Positions 21,517-30,730 of a stretch of DNA of 64,000 bases are shown here, one piece after another. The notes beneath the pieces were generated by a model. That model made no database searches, was not told the DNA's origin, and saw nothing but the letters and a program-made list of their open reading frames with translations. Source of the DNA: Pseudomonas sp. R4-35-07 (GTDB lineage Bacteria; Pseudomonadota; Gammaproteobacteria; Pseudomonadales; Pseudomonadaceae). The stretch spans positions 4,216,001 to 4,280,000 of the forward strand of contig NZ_CP027732.1 in assembly GCF_003852235.1 (NCBI RefSeq), read 5' to 3'. Positions within the stretch are counted from its first letter, which is position 1; every line of letters begins with the position of its first letter. A program made the position numbers and the translations under genes.

Positions 21517-23970
21517 ATGAAAAAACTCAAACTGGTGATGATCGGCAACGGCATGGCCGGGGTTCGCACCCTGGAAGAACTGCTCAAGCTCAGCAGCGAC
21601 CTCTATGACATCACCGTGTTCGGCGCCGAGCCCCACACCAACTACAACCGCATCCTGCTGTCGCCGGTATTGGCCGGCGAGCAGACCTTCGAAGAGATCG
21701 TGCTCAACGACCTGGACTGGTACCTCGATAACAACGTCAAGCTGCTGCTCAACCGCAAGGTGGTGCAGATCGATCGAGTGAAGCGCCGGGTCATCGCCGA
21801 AGACGGTACCGAAGCCGAATACGATCGCCTGCTGATCGCCACCGGTTCCACCCCGTTTATCCTGCCCATTCCCGGTAACACCTTGCAGGGCGTGATCGGC
21901 TACCGCGATATTGCCGACACCCAGGCCATGATCGACACCGCCAAGACCCACAAGCACGCCGTGGTCATTGGTGGTGGGCTGCTGGGCCTTGAGGCCGCCA
22001 ACGGCTTGATGCTGCGCGGCATGCAGGTGACCGTGGTGCATATCGGTGAATGGCTGCTGGAACGGCAACTGGACAAAACCAGCGGCCAACTGCTGCAAAC
22101 CGAACTGGAAAGCCGTGGCCTGGTATTCCGCCTGTGCGAACAGACCCAGGCCTTGTACGATGCCGGCAACGGCCGGGTCGGCTCGGTGCAGTTCAAAAAT
22201 GGCGACATCATTCCCGCCGACCTGGTGGTGATGGCCGCCGGTATCCGCCCCAACACCGAACTTGCAGAAAAGTCCGGCATCCCCTGCAACCGCGGGATTC
22301 TGGTCAACGACACGATGCAAACCTACGACCCGCGCATCTACGCCATCGGCGAATGCGCCAGCCACCGTGGGATTGCCTACGGCCTGGTGGCGCCGCTGTT
22401 CGAACAGGCCAAGGTCTGCGCCAACCATCTCGCCCAGCTGGGTTTTGCCACCTATAAAGGTTCGGTCACCTCCACCAAGCTGAAAGTCACCGGCATCGAC
22501 CTGTTCTCTGCCGGAGACTTCATGGGCGGCGAAGGCACTGAAACCATCACCCTCTCCGACCCCATCGGCGGCGTGTACAAAAAACTGGTGATCAAGGACG
22601 ACATCCTGGTCGGCGCCTGCCTGTACGGCGATACCGCCGACGGCGGTTGGTATTTCCGCCAGATCCGTGAGAACCACGCGATTGGCGAGATCCGCGACCA
22701 TCTGATGTTTGGCGAAAATGCACTGGGCGACGTAGGCCATCAGGGCCAGGACAAAGCCATGAGCATGGCCGACAACGCCGAGGTCTGCGGCTGCAATGGC
22801 GTGTGCAAGGGCACCATCGTCAAGGCGATCCAGGAACAAGGGCTGTTCAGCGTCGATGAGGTGAAAAAGCACACCAAGGCCGCCAGCTCGTGCGGGTCTT
22901 GCGCGGGGCTGGTGGAGCAGATCCTGATCAACACCGTGGGCGGTGCCGCCGACGTCAAACCCAAGAGCGAAAAAGCCATCTGCGGTTGCAGCGACCTCAA
23001 CCACGGGCAAATCCGCCAGGCCATTCGCGACCAGCACCTGCTGACCATCGCCGGCACCATGAGCTACCTGAACTGGCGCACGCCCAACGGTTGCGCCACC
23101 TGCCGCCCGGCGCTGAACTATTACCTGATCTCCACCTGGCCGGGCGAGGCCAAGGATGACCCGCAATCGCGCCTGATCAACGAACGCGCCCACGCGAATA
23201 TCCAGAAAGACGGCACCTATTCCGTCGTCCCACGCATGTGGGGCGGCGTGACCAATCCGTCGGAGCTGCGCCGTATCGCCGACGTGGCCGACAAGTACAA
23301 CGTGCCCATGGTCAAGGTGACCGGCGGCCAGCGCATCGACTTGCTCGGCATCAAGAAGCAGGACTTGCCCGGCGTCTGGAAAGACCTCGACATGCCGTCC
23401 GGGCATGCCTACGGCAAATCCATCCGTACCGTGAAGACCTGCGTGGGCAGCGAGTTCTGCCGCTTCGGTACGCAAAACTCCACGCAACTGGGCATCGAGC
23501 TGGAGCACGACCTGTTCAATATGTGGTCGCCGCACAAGGTAAAGCTGGCGGTGTCCGGCTGCCCTCGCAATTGCTCGGAAGCAGGCATCAAGGACGTGGG
23601 AATCATCGGCGTGGACTCAGGCTGGGAGATGTACATCGGCGGCAACGGCGGGATCAAAACCGAAGTCGCGGAGTTCTTCGTCAAGCTCAAGACCGCCGAG
23701 CAAGTGCGCGAATACAACGGCGCATTCCTGCAGTTGTACCGCGAAGAAGCCTTCTACCTGGAGCGCACCGTGCATTACCTGCAGCGGGTGGGCATGGACC
23801 ATATCAAGAAAGCCGTGCTCGAAGACCCGGCCCGGCGCCAGGCCCTCAACGAGCGCCTGCAGTTTTCGCTGTCGTTCGAGCAAGACCCCTGGAAAGAACG
23901 CCTGGAACAGCCGCTGCTGAAAAAGGAATTCGACGTCATCCCGGTCAAGCAATTGGAGGTGCCAGCATGA
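21517..23970 (+). CDS. nirB: Assimilatory nitrite reductase [NAD(P)H], large subunit
   Basis: 817 residues. Order: FAD/NAD(P)H disulfide-reductase-like domain (GNGMAGVRTLEEL; VVIGGGLLGLEAANGL), two BFD-like [2Fe-2S] modules (CGCNGVCKGT with SCGSCAGLV; ICGCSDLNHGQ with CATCRPAL), then the sulfite/nitrite reductase part. The siroheme/[4Fe-4S] ligands are Cys642, Cys648, Cys682 and Cys686 (TCVGSEFC; GCPRNC). It reduces nitrite to ammonium with six electrons. The ATG at 21517 follows GGAGAGCGAC. nirD overlaps the stop. Siroheme is supplied by the CobA enzyme at the end of the same operon. Confidence 0.96.
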   Translation: MKKLKLVMIGNGMAGVRTLEELLKLSSDLYDITVFGAEPHTNYNRILLSPVLAGEQTFEEIVLNDLDWYLDNNVKLLLNRKVVQIDRVKRRVIAEDGTEAEYDRLLIATGSTPFILPIPGNTLQGVIGYRDIADTQAMIDTAKTHKHAVVIGGGLLGLEAANGLMLRGMQVTVVHIGEWLLERQLDKTSGQLLQTELESRGLVFRLCEQTQALYDAGNGRVGSVQFKNGDIIPADLVVMAAGIRPNTELAEKSGIPCNRGILVNDTMQTYDPRIYAIGECASHRGIAYGLVAPLFEQAKVCANHLAQLGFATYKGSVTSTKLKVTGIDLFSAGDFMGGEGTETITLSDPIGGVYKKLVIKDDILVGACLYGDTADGGWYFRQIRENHAIGEIRDHLMFGENALGDVGHQGQDKAMSMADNAEVCGCNGVCKGTIVKAIQEQGLFSVDEVKKHTKAASSCGSCAGLVEQILINTVGGAADVKPKSEKAICGCSDLNHGQIRQAIRDQHLLTIAGTMSYLNWRTPNGCATCRPALNYYLISTWPGEAKDDPQSRLINERAHANIQKDGTYSVVPRMWGGVTNPSELRRIADVADKYNVPMVKVTGGQRIDLLGIKKQDLPGVWKDLDMPSGHAYGKSIRTVKTCVGSEFCRFGTQNSTQLGIELEHDLFNMWSPHKVKLAVSGCPRNCSEAGIKDVGIIGVDSGWEMYIGGNGGIKTEVAEFFVKLKTAEQVREYNGAFLQLYREEAFYLERTVHYLQRVGMDHIKKAVLEDPARRQALNERLQFSLSFEQDPWKERLEQPLLKKEFDVIPVKQLEVPA

Positions 23971-24284
23971 ACTGGCTGGATATCTGCGCCCTGGAAGAAA
24001 TCAACGCATTGGGCTCGCGCATCATCAACGGGCCCAAGGGCGACATTGCGATTTTTCGCACTAGCGACGATGAGGTCTTCGCCCTCGATGACCGTTGTCC
24101 GCACAAAGGCGGGCCACTGTCCCAAGGTTTGATCTATGGCAAGCGCGTGGCCTGCCCGCTGCACAATTGGCAGATCGATTTGGCGTCCGGCGAAGCCCAG
24201 GCGCCGGATATCGGCTGCGCCCATCATCACCTCGCCCGCGTGGAAAACGGCCGAGTGATGCTGGCCCTGCGGGACGCAGGGTGA
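23967..24284 (+). CDS. nirD: Nitrite reductase small subunit (NirD, Rieske-type)
   Basis: 105 residues forming a Rieske-like domain. Unlike E. coli NirD, which lacks the cluster ligands, this one keeps both pairs: CPH in DRCPHKGGPLSQG and CPLH in VACPLHNWQIDL. It could therefore carry a [2Fe-2S] centre and pass electrons. The gene overlaps nirB by 4 bp (ATGA) and its own stop overlaps the nasC start, so all three are translationally coupled. Confidence 0.93.
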   Translation: MNWLDICALEEINALGSRIINGPKGDIAIFRTSDDEVFALDDRCPHKGGPLSQGLIYGKRVACPLHNWQIDLASGEAQAPDIGCAHHHLARVENGRVMLALRDAG

Positions 24285-26992
24285 TGGACCGCCAGGTCAC
24301 CGCGTCCACCTGCTGTTATTGCGGGGTGGGCTGCGGCGTGCTGATTGAGCATGACGGCACCCGGATCCTCGGCGTGCAAGGCGATCCGGACCACCCGGCC
24401 AACTTCGGCAAGCTGTGCAGCAAGGGCGCCAGCCTGCATCTGACCGGTGACCTCGACGCCCGCGCCTTGTACCCGGAATTGCGCTTGGGCAAAGACCTGG
24501 CCCGCGCCCGTACCGACTGGGATACCGCCCTGGAACATGCGGCCACGGTATTTGCCGAGACCATCGCCGCGCACGGGCCGGACAGCGTGGCCTTCTACAT
24601 CTCCGGGCAATTGCTGACCGAGGACTACTACAGCTTCAACAAACTGGCGCGTGCCCTGGTCGGCACCAACAATATCGATAGCAACTCGCGGCTGTGCATG
24701 TCCTCGGCCGTCGTTGGATACAAGCGCAGCCTGGGCGCCGATGCCCCGCCCTGCAGCTATGAAGACCTGGACACCAGCGACTGCGTGATGATCGTCGGCA
24801 GTAACATGGCCTACGCTCATCCAGTGTTGTTCCGACGTCTGGAAGAAGCCAAGGCGCGCCGCCCACAGATGAAAGTGGTGGTGATCGACCCACGGCGTAC
24901 CGACACCTGCGACCTGGCTGACCTGCACCTGGCGATCCTGCCGGGGACCGACGTCGCGTTGTTCCATGGGATTTTGCATCTGCTGCTGTGGGAAGACTGG
25001 ATCGACCGCGAGTTTATCCAGGCACATACCGACGGCCTGGTCGAGCTGAAACGCCTGGTGCATGACTACACGCCGCAGATGGTCACGCAATTGTGCGGGA
25101 TCAGTGTCGAGCAGTTACGCCTGTGCGCGCAGTGGGTGGGCACCTCCAGTAGCTTCTTGTCGTTGTGGTGCATGGGGCTGAACCAATCTACTGCGGGCAG
25201 CGCGAAAAACAGCGCGCTGATCAACCTGCACCTGGCCACCGGTACGATTGGCCGGCCAGGCTGCGGGCCGTTTTCCCTGACCGGCCAACCCAATGCCATG
25301 GGCGGGCGCGAAACCGGCAGCTTGTCGAATTTGCTGCCTGGGCATCGCGACGCCGCCAACCCCGAACACCGCGCGGAAGTCGCCGCTTATTGGGGCGTCG
25401 ATCAACTGCCCGCTAGCACCGGCCTCACGGCCATCGAACTGTTCGAGCAGGTCCACGCGGGCAAGATCAAAGCGTTGTGGATCGCCTGCACCAACCCCGC
25501 CCAATCATTGCCGGACCAGAATGCCGTGCGTGCAGCCTTGGCGACCTGTCCGTTTGTGGTGTTGCAGGAGGCGTTTCGAACCACCGAGACCGCCGCCTAC
25601 GCCGACCTGCTGTTGCCCGCCGCCAGCTGGGGTGAAAAAGAAGGCACGGTGACCAACTCCGAACGGCGTATTTCCCACGTGCGACGCGCCGTCGCAGCAC
25701 CGGGAGAAGCGCGGCCGGATTGGGCGATTACGGTGGATTTCGCCCGACGCCTGGAGCGTCGTCTGCGGCCAGGCCTGAGCAGCCTGTTTGCCTTCGAGCA
25801 ACCTGCGCAGATTTTTGACGAGTTCAAGCTGTTGACCCGGGACCGCGATCTGGATTTGTCGGGCATCAGCCATGCCCTGCTTGACCGGCTCGGCCCGCAA
25901 CAGTGGCCGTTTCCCAGGGGGGCACAGGCCGGAACGCCGCGCCTCTACGTGGATGGCATTTTCCCCACCGCTAATGGTCGTGCGCAGTTTGTCGCCGACC
26001 CTTACCGCGCCGCCAAAGAGCAGCGTGACGCACGCTTCCCCCTGACCCTGATCACCGGCCGCCTGCGCGACCAATGGCACGGCATGAGCCGTACCGGCAC
26101 GGCGGCGCAGCTGTTCGGGCATGTCAGCGAAGCGCTGTCGAGCCTGCACCCGGACGAGTTGCGCCGTCACCGCTTCAAAGAAGGCGACCTGGTCAGCCTG
26201 AAAAGCCGTCGAGGCAATGTCATCGTCGCGGTCACCAGCGATGACAGCGTGCGCCCCGGCCAGGCGTTCCTGCCCATGCATTGGGGCGACCGTTTTCTCA
26301 AAGGCGGCGTCAACGTGCTGACCCAGCCGGCGTTCGACCCGTTATCGAAACAGCCGGAGCTCAAACACAGCGGTGTGCGCCTGGAAGCCGTGCAACTGCC
26401 GTGGCAGCTGTTTGCGCTGATCGAGGGCGACGTGCAGCGACATTTCGAAGCCCTGCGCCCGCTCTGTGAGGGTTTTGCCTACGTCAGCCTAAGCCTGTCC
26501 GGACGTGAGCGTCCCGCGTTGCTGGTACGTGCAGCCCATACCGAGGCGCCAGACCTGCAGTTGCTGAACCGCATCGACCAGTTGCTGGGGCTCAATGATG
26601 GCCCGGTGATGGCGTATGACGACCCGCGCCGTTCCATCGGTAAACGGGTGAAAATCGAAAAAGGCCGCATTACCGCGTTGCGCCTGGCCGGCGAAACCCT
26701 CGCCCGCCATTGGCTGCAGAGCCTCTGGCTGGAAGGCCGCGCCGACGATCAATTACGCCGCTGGCTATTGGCGCCGTTAAGCGCGCCACCGGGGGGTGCC
26801 GCAGCCAGCAGCAAGGTCCTGTGCAACTGCAGAAATGTCAGCGAAAACGCGGTGTGCGCCGGGATCGCCCGTGGCCTGGACCTGAATGGGCTCAAACAAG
26901 CACTGGGATGCGGCACGCAATGCGGCTCCTGCGTGCCGGAAATCAAACGTCTGTTGGCCGCCAGCCCGCAGCCAATCGCAATCAGTCTGTGA
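24284..26992 (+). CDS. nasC: Assimilatory nitrate reductase, catalytic subunit
   Basis: 902-residue molybdopterin oxidoreductase. The N-terminal [4Fe-4S] motif CCYCGVGCGV (Cys10-17) with GKLCSKGASLH is followed by the bis-MGD domains (SNMAYAHPVLFRRL; WCMGLNQSTAGSAKN; FPLTLITGRLRDQWHGMSRT). The C-terminus carries an extra BFD-like [2Fe-2S] module starting at Cys847 (LCNCRNVSEN; CGTQCGSCVPEI), as in NasA/NasC-type cytoplasmic enzymes. It reduces nitrate to nitrite for NirBD. Start ATG 24284 overlaps the nirD stop. No Tat signal, consistent with cytoplasmic assimilation. Confidence 0.95.
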   Translation: MDRQVTASTCCYCGVGCGVLIEHDGTRILGVQGDPDHPANFGKLCSKGASLHLTGDLDARALYPELRLGKDLARARTDWDTALEHAATVFAETIAAHGPDSVAFYISGQLLTEDYYSFNKLARALVGTNNIDSNSRLCMSSAVVGYKRSLGADAPPCSYEDLDTSDCVMIVGSNMAYAHPVLFRRLEEAKARRPQMKVVVIDPRRTDTCDLADLHLAILPGTDVALFHGILHLLLWEDWIDREFIQAHTDGLVELKRLVHDYTPQMVTQLCGISVEQLRLCAQWVGTSSSFLSLWCMGLNQSTAGSAKNSALINLHLATGTIGRPGCGPFSLTGQPNAMGGRETGSLSNLLPGHRDAANPEHRAEVAAYWGVDQLPASTGLTAIELFEQVHAGKIKALWIACTNPAQSLPDQNAVRAALATCPFVVLQEAFRTTETAAYADLLLPAASWGEKEGTVTNSERRISHVRRAVAAPGEARPDWAITVDFARRLERRLRPGLSSLFAFEQPAQIFDEFKLLTRDRDLDLSGISHALLDRLGPQQWPFPRGAQAGTPRLYVDGIFPTANGRAQFVADPYRAAKEQRDARFPLTLITGRLRDQWHGMSRTGTAAQLFGHVSEALSSLHPDELRRHRFKEGDLVSLKSRRGNVIVAVTSDDSVRPGQAFLPMHWGDRFLKGGVNVLTQPAFDPLSKQPELKHSGVRLEAVQLPWQLFALIEGDVQRHFEALRPLCEGFAYVSLSLSGRERPALLVRAAHTEAPDLQLLNRIDQLLGLNDGPVMAYDDPRRSIGKRVKIEKGRITALRLAGETLARHWLQSLWLEGRADDQLRRWLLAPLSAPPGGAAASSKVLCNCRNVSENAVCAGIARGLDLNGLKQALGCGTQCGSCVPEIKRLLAASPQPIAISL

Positions 26993-27001
26993 GGTAACAC
27001 C

Positions 27002-27745
27002 ATGAGCGCAAAAGTTTGGCTGGTAGGCGCCGGGCCCGGTGATCCGGAATTGCTCACCCTCAAAGCGGTAAGGGCCCTGCATGAAGCCGACGTGGTGTTG
27101 ATCGACGATCTGGTCAACGCGGCCGTGCTGGAGCACTGCGCCGATGCGCGCGTGATCACCGTCGGCAAGCGTGGCGGCTGTCGTTCCACACCGCAGGATT
27201 TTATTCACCGCCTGATGCTGCGCTATGCGCGCCAGGGCAAATGCGTGGTGCGGCTTAAAGGCGGCGACCCGTGCATTTTCGGCCGGGGTGGCGAAGAGGC
27301 AACCTGGCTGCGCGAGCGTGGCATCGAGGTGGAGCTGGTCAATGGCATTACCTCCGGGCTGGCCGGAGCGACCAATTGCGATATCCCGTTGACGTTGCGC
27401 GGCGTAAGCCGTGGCGTGACGTTGGTCACGGCGCATACCCAGGACGACAGCAGCCTGAATTGGCGCGCACTGGCCGAGGGAGGCACGACGCTGGTGGTGT
27501 ATATGGGCGTCGCCAAGCTGGAAGAGATTCGGCAACAGTTGCTGGAAGGTGGCATGGCTGCGGATATGCCAGTGGCGATGATCGAAAATGCGTCGTTGCC
27601 CGAGCAGCGCGAATGCCGTAGCGACCTCGCCGCCATGCATGAAGACGCGCAGGCGTTTGCGCTGAAGAGCCCGGCGATTCTGGTGATTGGCCGTGTTGCC
27701 AGCGCAGCCCAGATGGCTTGCGTCGCGGCAGCCGCCAGCGCCTGA
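27002..27745 (+). CDS. cobA: Uroporphyrinogen-III C-methyltransferase
   Basis: 247 residues of the SUMT family: VWLVGAGPGDPELLTLKA near residue 4, VVRLKGGDPCIFGRGGEE around 80-97, VTSG-type ITSGLAGATN, and a C-terminal ILVIGRV. It adds two methyl groups to uroporphyrinogen III to make precorrin-2, the precursor of siroheme for NirB (and of cobalamin). GAGGTAAC lies before ATG 27002. Its place at the end of the nirB-nirD-nasC operon matches supply of siroheme on demand. A terminator shared with oprF follows. Confidence 0.95.
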   Translation: MSAKVWLVGAGPGDPELLTLKAVRALHEADVVLIDDLVNAAVLEHCADARVITVGKRGGCRSTPQDFIHRLMLRYARQGKCVVRLKGGDPCIFGRGGEEATWLRERGIEVELVNGITSGLAGATNCDIPLTLRGVSRGVTLVTAHTQDDSSLNWRALAEGGTTLVVYMGVAKLEEIRQQLLEGGMAADMPVAMIENASLPEQRECRSDLAAMHEDAQAFALKSPAILVIGRVASAAQMACVAAAASA

Positions 27746-27760
27746 GGCAAATCACAGGCG

Positions 27761-27790
27761 AAAAAAAGCCCGGCCTAAGCCGGGCTTTTT
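27761..27790. terminator. Bidirectional intrinsic terminator between cobA and oprF
   Basis: AAAAAGCCCGGC, CTAA, GCCGGGCTTTTT. It ends the nitrate operon on the plus strand and oprF on the minus strand. Confidence 0.95.
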
Positions 27791-27805
27791 GTGAAGCTCG
27801 GCTAA

Positions 27806-28786
27806 TTACTTAGCTTGAGCTTCAACCGCTGCTTCTACGCGACGGTTAACAGCGCGACCAGCTTCAGTTGCGTTGTCAGCAACTGGGCGGGATTCGCCGT
27901 AACCTACGGAAGTGATGCGGCTAGGAGCTACGCCATCTTTAACCAGGACTTGCTTAACAGCGTCAGCACGACGCTGGGACAGCTTCTGGTTGTAAGCGTC
28001 TGGACCTACGGAGTCAGTGTGACCAGCAACTTCTACGTTGGTGTCTGGGTACTGAGCCATGAAGTCGGCCAGGTTTTTGACGTCGCCGTAGCTGTTAGGC
28101 TTAACAACCGACTTGTCGAAGTCGAACTTAACGTCCAGCTCAACACGAACAACCTGAGCAACCGGAGCTTCTGGCTCTGGAACTGGCTCTGGAGCTGGTG
28201 CTGGGGTAGGAGCTGGAGCAGCTGCGCCAGCGTTACCGCCGAAGTTCACACCCAGGCCAACCAGTGCGGAGTAGTCCCACTTGCCGTTGTCCAGACCGTA
28301 GTCAGCTTCAACACCAGCACGAGCGTACAGGTTGTTGGTGAAGTAGTACTTCACGCCGGTACCGATGGTAGCGAAAGTAGTCTGATCGCGACCGCTGTGA
28401 CCGTCAGCTTTTACGTTGCCACGGCTCTGGTGGCCGAAACCGCCTTCAACGTATGGACGCAGGCTGTCAACGCCAGCTTGACCGAAGTGATATTGGGCAA
28501 CCAGGCTGCCGGTATCGCCTTTGATCTTCTGGCTACCAGTACCGTCGTTCGAACGGGTGTGGTTAGTCTTGTCGTAGGACAGGTTCAAGGACAGGTCGTC
28601 GGTCAAGAAGTAACCGATGCGAGCGCCAGGATTGAAGCCGTCTTCGATGTGCTTGACGCTATCGTTGTACTGCTTCTTGTAGAACAGCTCGCCTTCAACT
28701 GCGCCTTGGCCTTGTGCCAGAACGCCGAAAGAAGTAGCGGCAATAAGAGAACCAATGGCCAAGCCCAAGGTGTTTTTCAGTTTCAT
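27806..28786 (-). CDS. oprF: Major outer membrane porin OprF
   Basis: 326 residues. Signal peptide MKLKNTLGLAIGSLIAATSF, cleaved near GVLA. An eight-strand beta-barrel domain runs to about residue 178, then a Pro/Glu-rich linker (PAPTPAPAPEPVPEPEAP), then an OmpA-type peptidoglycan-binding domain (VELDVKFDFDKSVVKPNS; VAGHTDSVGPDAYN; LSQRRADAVKQ; NRRVE). The protein contains no cysteine, unlike P. aeruginosa OprF, whose linker has four. It anchors the envelope and acts as a slow porin. sigX lies upstream on the same strand; about 107 bp between them leave room for its own promoter as well as SigX-dependent transcription. Confidence 0.97.
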   Translation of the reverse strand: MKLKNTLGLAIGSLIAATSFGVLAQGQGAVEGELFYKKQYNDSVKHIEDGFNPGARIGYFLTDDLSLNLSYDKTNHTRSNDGTGSQKIKGDTGSLVAQYHFGQAGVDSLRPYVEGGFGHQSRGNVKADGHSGRDQTTFATIGTGVKYYFTNNLYARAGVEADYGLDNGKWDYSALVGLGVNFGGNAGAAAPAPTPAPAPEPVPEPEAPVAQVVRVELDVKFDFDKSVVKPNSYGDVKNLADFMAQYPDTNVEVAGHTDSVGPDAYNQKLSQRRADAVKQVLVKDGVAPSRITSVGYGESRPVADNATEAGRAVNRRVEAAVEAQAK

Positions 28787-28893
28787 CCGTTAAATCCCCA
28801 TCTGGTGATTGTAAAGCAGTCCCACAAACCGGGGGACAACTCGGCGACAAGTCTAACAGAACTTGCCTACACGTAAGAGATATTTGCTACGCA

Positions 28894-29484
28894 CTAAGTT
28901 TCAGTCTCGCCCGCAAATTTCTCACGTAATTTATCAAGAGCACGTTTGTAACGCATTTTTGTAGCACTCAAGCCCATATGCATGATGTCAGCGATTTCCT
29001 GAAATTCCAATTCTGCGACGAAACGTAGCACCAGAATTTCACGGTCAATCGGGTTCACATGCACCAGCCAGCGATCAAGTCCGCCCTTTTCCTCGGGTGC
29101 CGGCGCCTTTTCTTCAGACGCCTCCTCAAGGGGGTCCAGACTCAAAGCGTCCATCAAGCGACGCTTTCGCCGTTCCTTCCGATACTGCGTGATGCACTCG
29201 TTGTAGGTGATGCTGTAGAGCCAGGTCTTGAACTTCGATTTGCCCTCGAAGTTCTTCAGGCCGTACAGCACCTTGAGCATCACTTCCTGACAGACATCAT
29301 CGGCATCTCTATCGTTCCCCAAATACCTTGAACAAACGTTGAACAGAGTGCGTTGATACCTGCGCATCAATTCTTCGTACGCGCGTGTTACGTGAAACAG
29401 CTCCGTGTGCGACCGCGCGACCAACTCCTCATCAGAGAGCTCACGGGGGTCATAGCGCGTGGACAGCGTTTGGGCTTTATTCAA
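28894..29484 (-). CDS. sigX: ECF sigma factor SigX
   Basis: 196 residues: sigma region 2 (AYEELMRRYQRTLFNVCSRY, then GNDRDADDVCQEVMLKVLYG), an acidic linker, and region 4 (NPIDREILVLRFVAELEFQE, then IADIMHMGLSATKMRYKRAL). SigX controls oprF and membrane lipid genes in pseudomonads and responds to envelope stress. No anti-sigma gene is adjacent. Upstream lies cmpX, which in P. aeruginosa is linked to SigX activity. An AACCCGG/CCGGGTT hairpin sits in the 87-bp gap between cmpX and sigX. Confidence 0.95.
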   Translation of the reverse strand: MNKAQTLSTRYDPRELSDEELVARSHTELFHVTRAYEELMRRYQRTLFNVCSRYLGNDRDADDVCQEVMLKVLYGLKNFEGKSKFKTWLYSITYNECITQYRKERRKRRLMDALSLDPLEEASEEKAPAPEEKGGLDRWLVHVNPIDREILVLRFVAELEFQEIADIMHMGLSATKMRYKRALDKLREKFAGETET

Positions 29485-29521
29485 AACAAGTCGTGCCGGC
29501 AGTCAGGTCAATGTCCGCTGC

Positions 29522-29539
29522 AACCCGGTCAGCCGGGTT
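29522..29539. other. Hairpin between cmpX and sigX
   Basis: AACCCGG, TCAG, CCGGGTT. A 7-bp stem without a T-run on either strand, placed in the short leader of sigX. It might act as a processing or attenuation site; nothing more can be read. Confidence 0.4.
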
Positions 29540-29571
29540 CGCGGCGGCGTACATTAGCAGGGTTTGCCGGT

Positions 29572-30396
29572 TTAGCGGCTACTGACCTGCTGCTCCAGGA
29601 GAATCCGGTTGGACAGCGACACCAGTTCTCCGTCATCGGTCAGCACGGTCGTCTTGACTGTGCCGATCTCCTCGATTTGCCCTTCAACCTCGCCCACACG
29701 CACCTGTTGCCCAACTTGATATAGCTCACGCACATAGATTCCCGCAAGAATCTGACCGGCAATTTCCCGACTTCCCAACCCCATGGCCAGCGCAACGGCC
29801 AGACCAACGGTAATCAAAACGATCACAATAACGTGGTTCAGCAGGTCAGTCTTGACCTCCAATTGGCTGATCGCGACGGAAATGCTGATGATGATCACCA
29901 GCCCCTGGGCAATTCGCCCCAGGCCTGCCGCGTAGTCCAGCCCGACGCCTTCAGCGGCTCCGCGCACCAGGCCATTGGCCAGTTGCGCGAGCAAAACGCC
30001 TACCAGCAACACCAGCGCGCCGCCGAAAACTTTCGGCAAATACAGTGCCAGCATGTCGAGCGTAGCTGAAACTCGCTCAAGTCCAAGGGACTGAGCCGCA
30101 GAAACCAGAAAAATCAGTAGAACGAACCAATAAACGATCTTGCCGATCAGCGTAGAAATCGGCACTTGCAGCCCGGCGCGGCCCAGCAGCTTGGTCAGGC
30201 CGGTGCCGGCCATCAGGCGATCCAGCCCGAGTTTGGCGAGCAATTTGGACAGCAGGGTGTCGAGCAACTTGGCCACGACAAAGCCCAGCAATACCAGGAC
30301 CAGGGCACCAAACAGGTTGGGAATGAAATTCGCCACCTTGGTCCACAATGCGGTCATCGCGGTGACCAGGCTCTGGGTCCAGAGATCAAGTTCCAT
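29572..30396 (-). CDS. cmpX: CmpX, small mechanosensitive-channel-like membrane protein
   Basis: 274 residues with five predicted transmembrane segments: an N-terminal one (IPNLFGALVLVLLGFVVAKL), then pairs around 80-140 and 160-205. The soluble end (GIYVRELYQVGQQVRVGEVE followed by IGTVKTTVLTDDGELVSLSN) is a shortened MscS-type beta domain. Family members gate under membrane tension. It lies between crfX (2 bp upstream) and sigX, matching the crfX-cmpX-sigX-oprF order I recall from P. aeruginosa, where CmpX modulates SigX. Confidence 0.93.
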   Translation of the reverse strand: MELDLWTQSLVTAMTALWTKVANFIPNLFGALVLVLLGFVVAKLLDTLLSKLLAKLGLDRLMAGTGLTKLLGRAGLQVPISTLIGKIVYWFVLLIFLVSAAQSLGLERVSATLDMLALYLPKVFGGALVLLVGVLLAQLANGLVRGAAEGVGLDYAAGLGRIAQGLVIIISISVAISQLEVKTDLLNHVIVIVLITVGLAVALAMGLGSREIAGQILAGIYVRELYQVGQQVRVGEVEGQIEEIGTVKTTVLTDDGELVSLSNRILLEQQVSSR

Positions 30397-30398
30397 AT

Positions 30399-30644
30399 TC
30401 AGTCAGCCTTATCAGCAGTGCGAGCAAGAGGTTTACTACGGGAAACCGGTGACACATGGGCCGAACCGTTGTTCAGGGCCATCATCAATGCCGGCAGCCA
30501 GCGCCCGAGCAGACCGAACAGGTCACCCGCCCCAACCTGACGGTTGGCGGTTTTCAGTACGCGACCCAGGCAAGCGTCATCATCACGGTTGGATGGCGAA
30601 GCATTGAGCATGTCACGCAAAGACTGTTCGAACGGATCGTGCAT
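30399..30644 (-). CDS. crfX: CrfX, small conserved protein
   Basis: 81 residues starting MHDPFEQSLRDMLNASPSNR, with a central stretch GAGDLFGLLGRWLPALMMAL and a basic end (SRSKPLARTADKAD). No catalytic motif is visible. ATG 30644 is preferred because AGAGG precedes it; the longer open frame starts with TTG. It is coupled to cmpX (2-bp gap). Name and position follow the crfX-cmpX pair of P. aeruginosa; its molecular role is unknown to me. Confidence 0.85.
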   Translation of the reverse strand: MHDPFEQSLRDMLNASPSNRDDDACLGRVLKTANRQVGAGDLFGLLGRWLPALMMALNNGSAHVSPVSRSKPLARTADKAD

Positions 30645-30730
30645 AGAGACCTCTCGCAAGTGATTTAAAAGACGAGGGTAAAATTCATCGGGTCACATCG
30701 GCCCTTTCCTACGTTCAGCTCATATTCAGC

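Noticed and set aside
21460..23535. An open frame of about 691 codons on the minus strand across nirB
   Set aside because: Shadow of nirB. The composition (repeated His, Gln, Val, Asp) matches an antisense codon pattern, and no protein family is recognisable.
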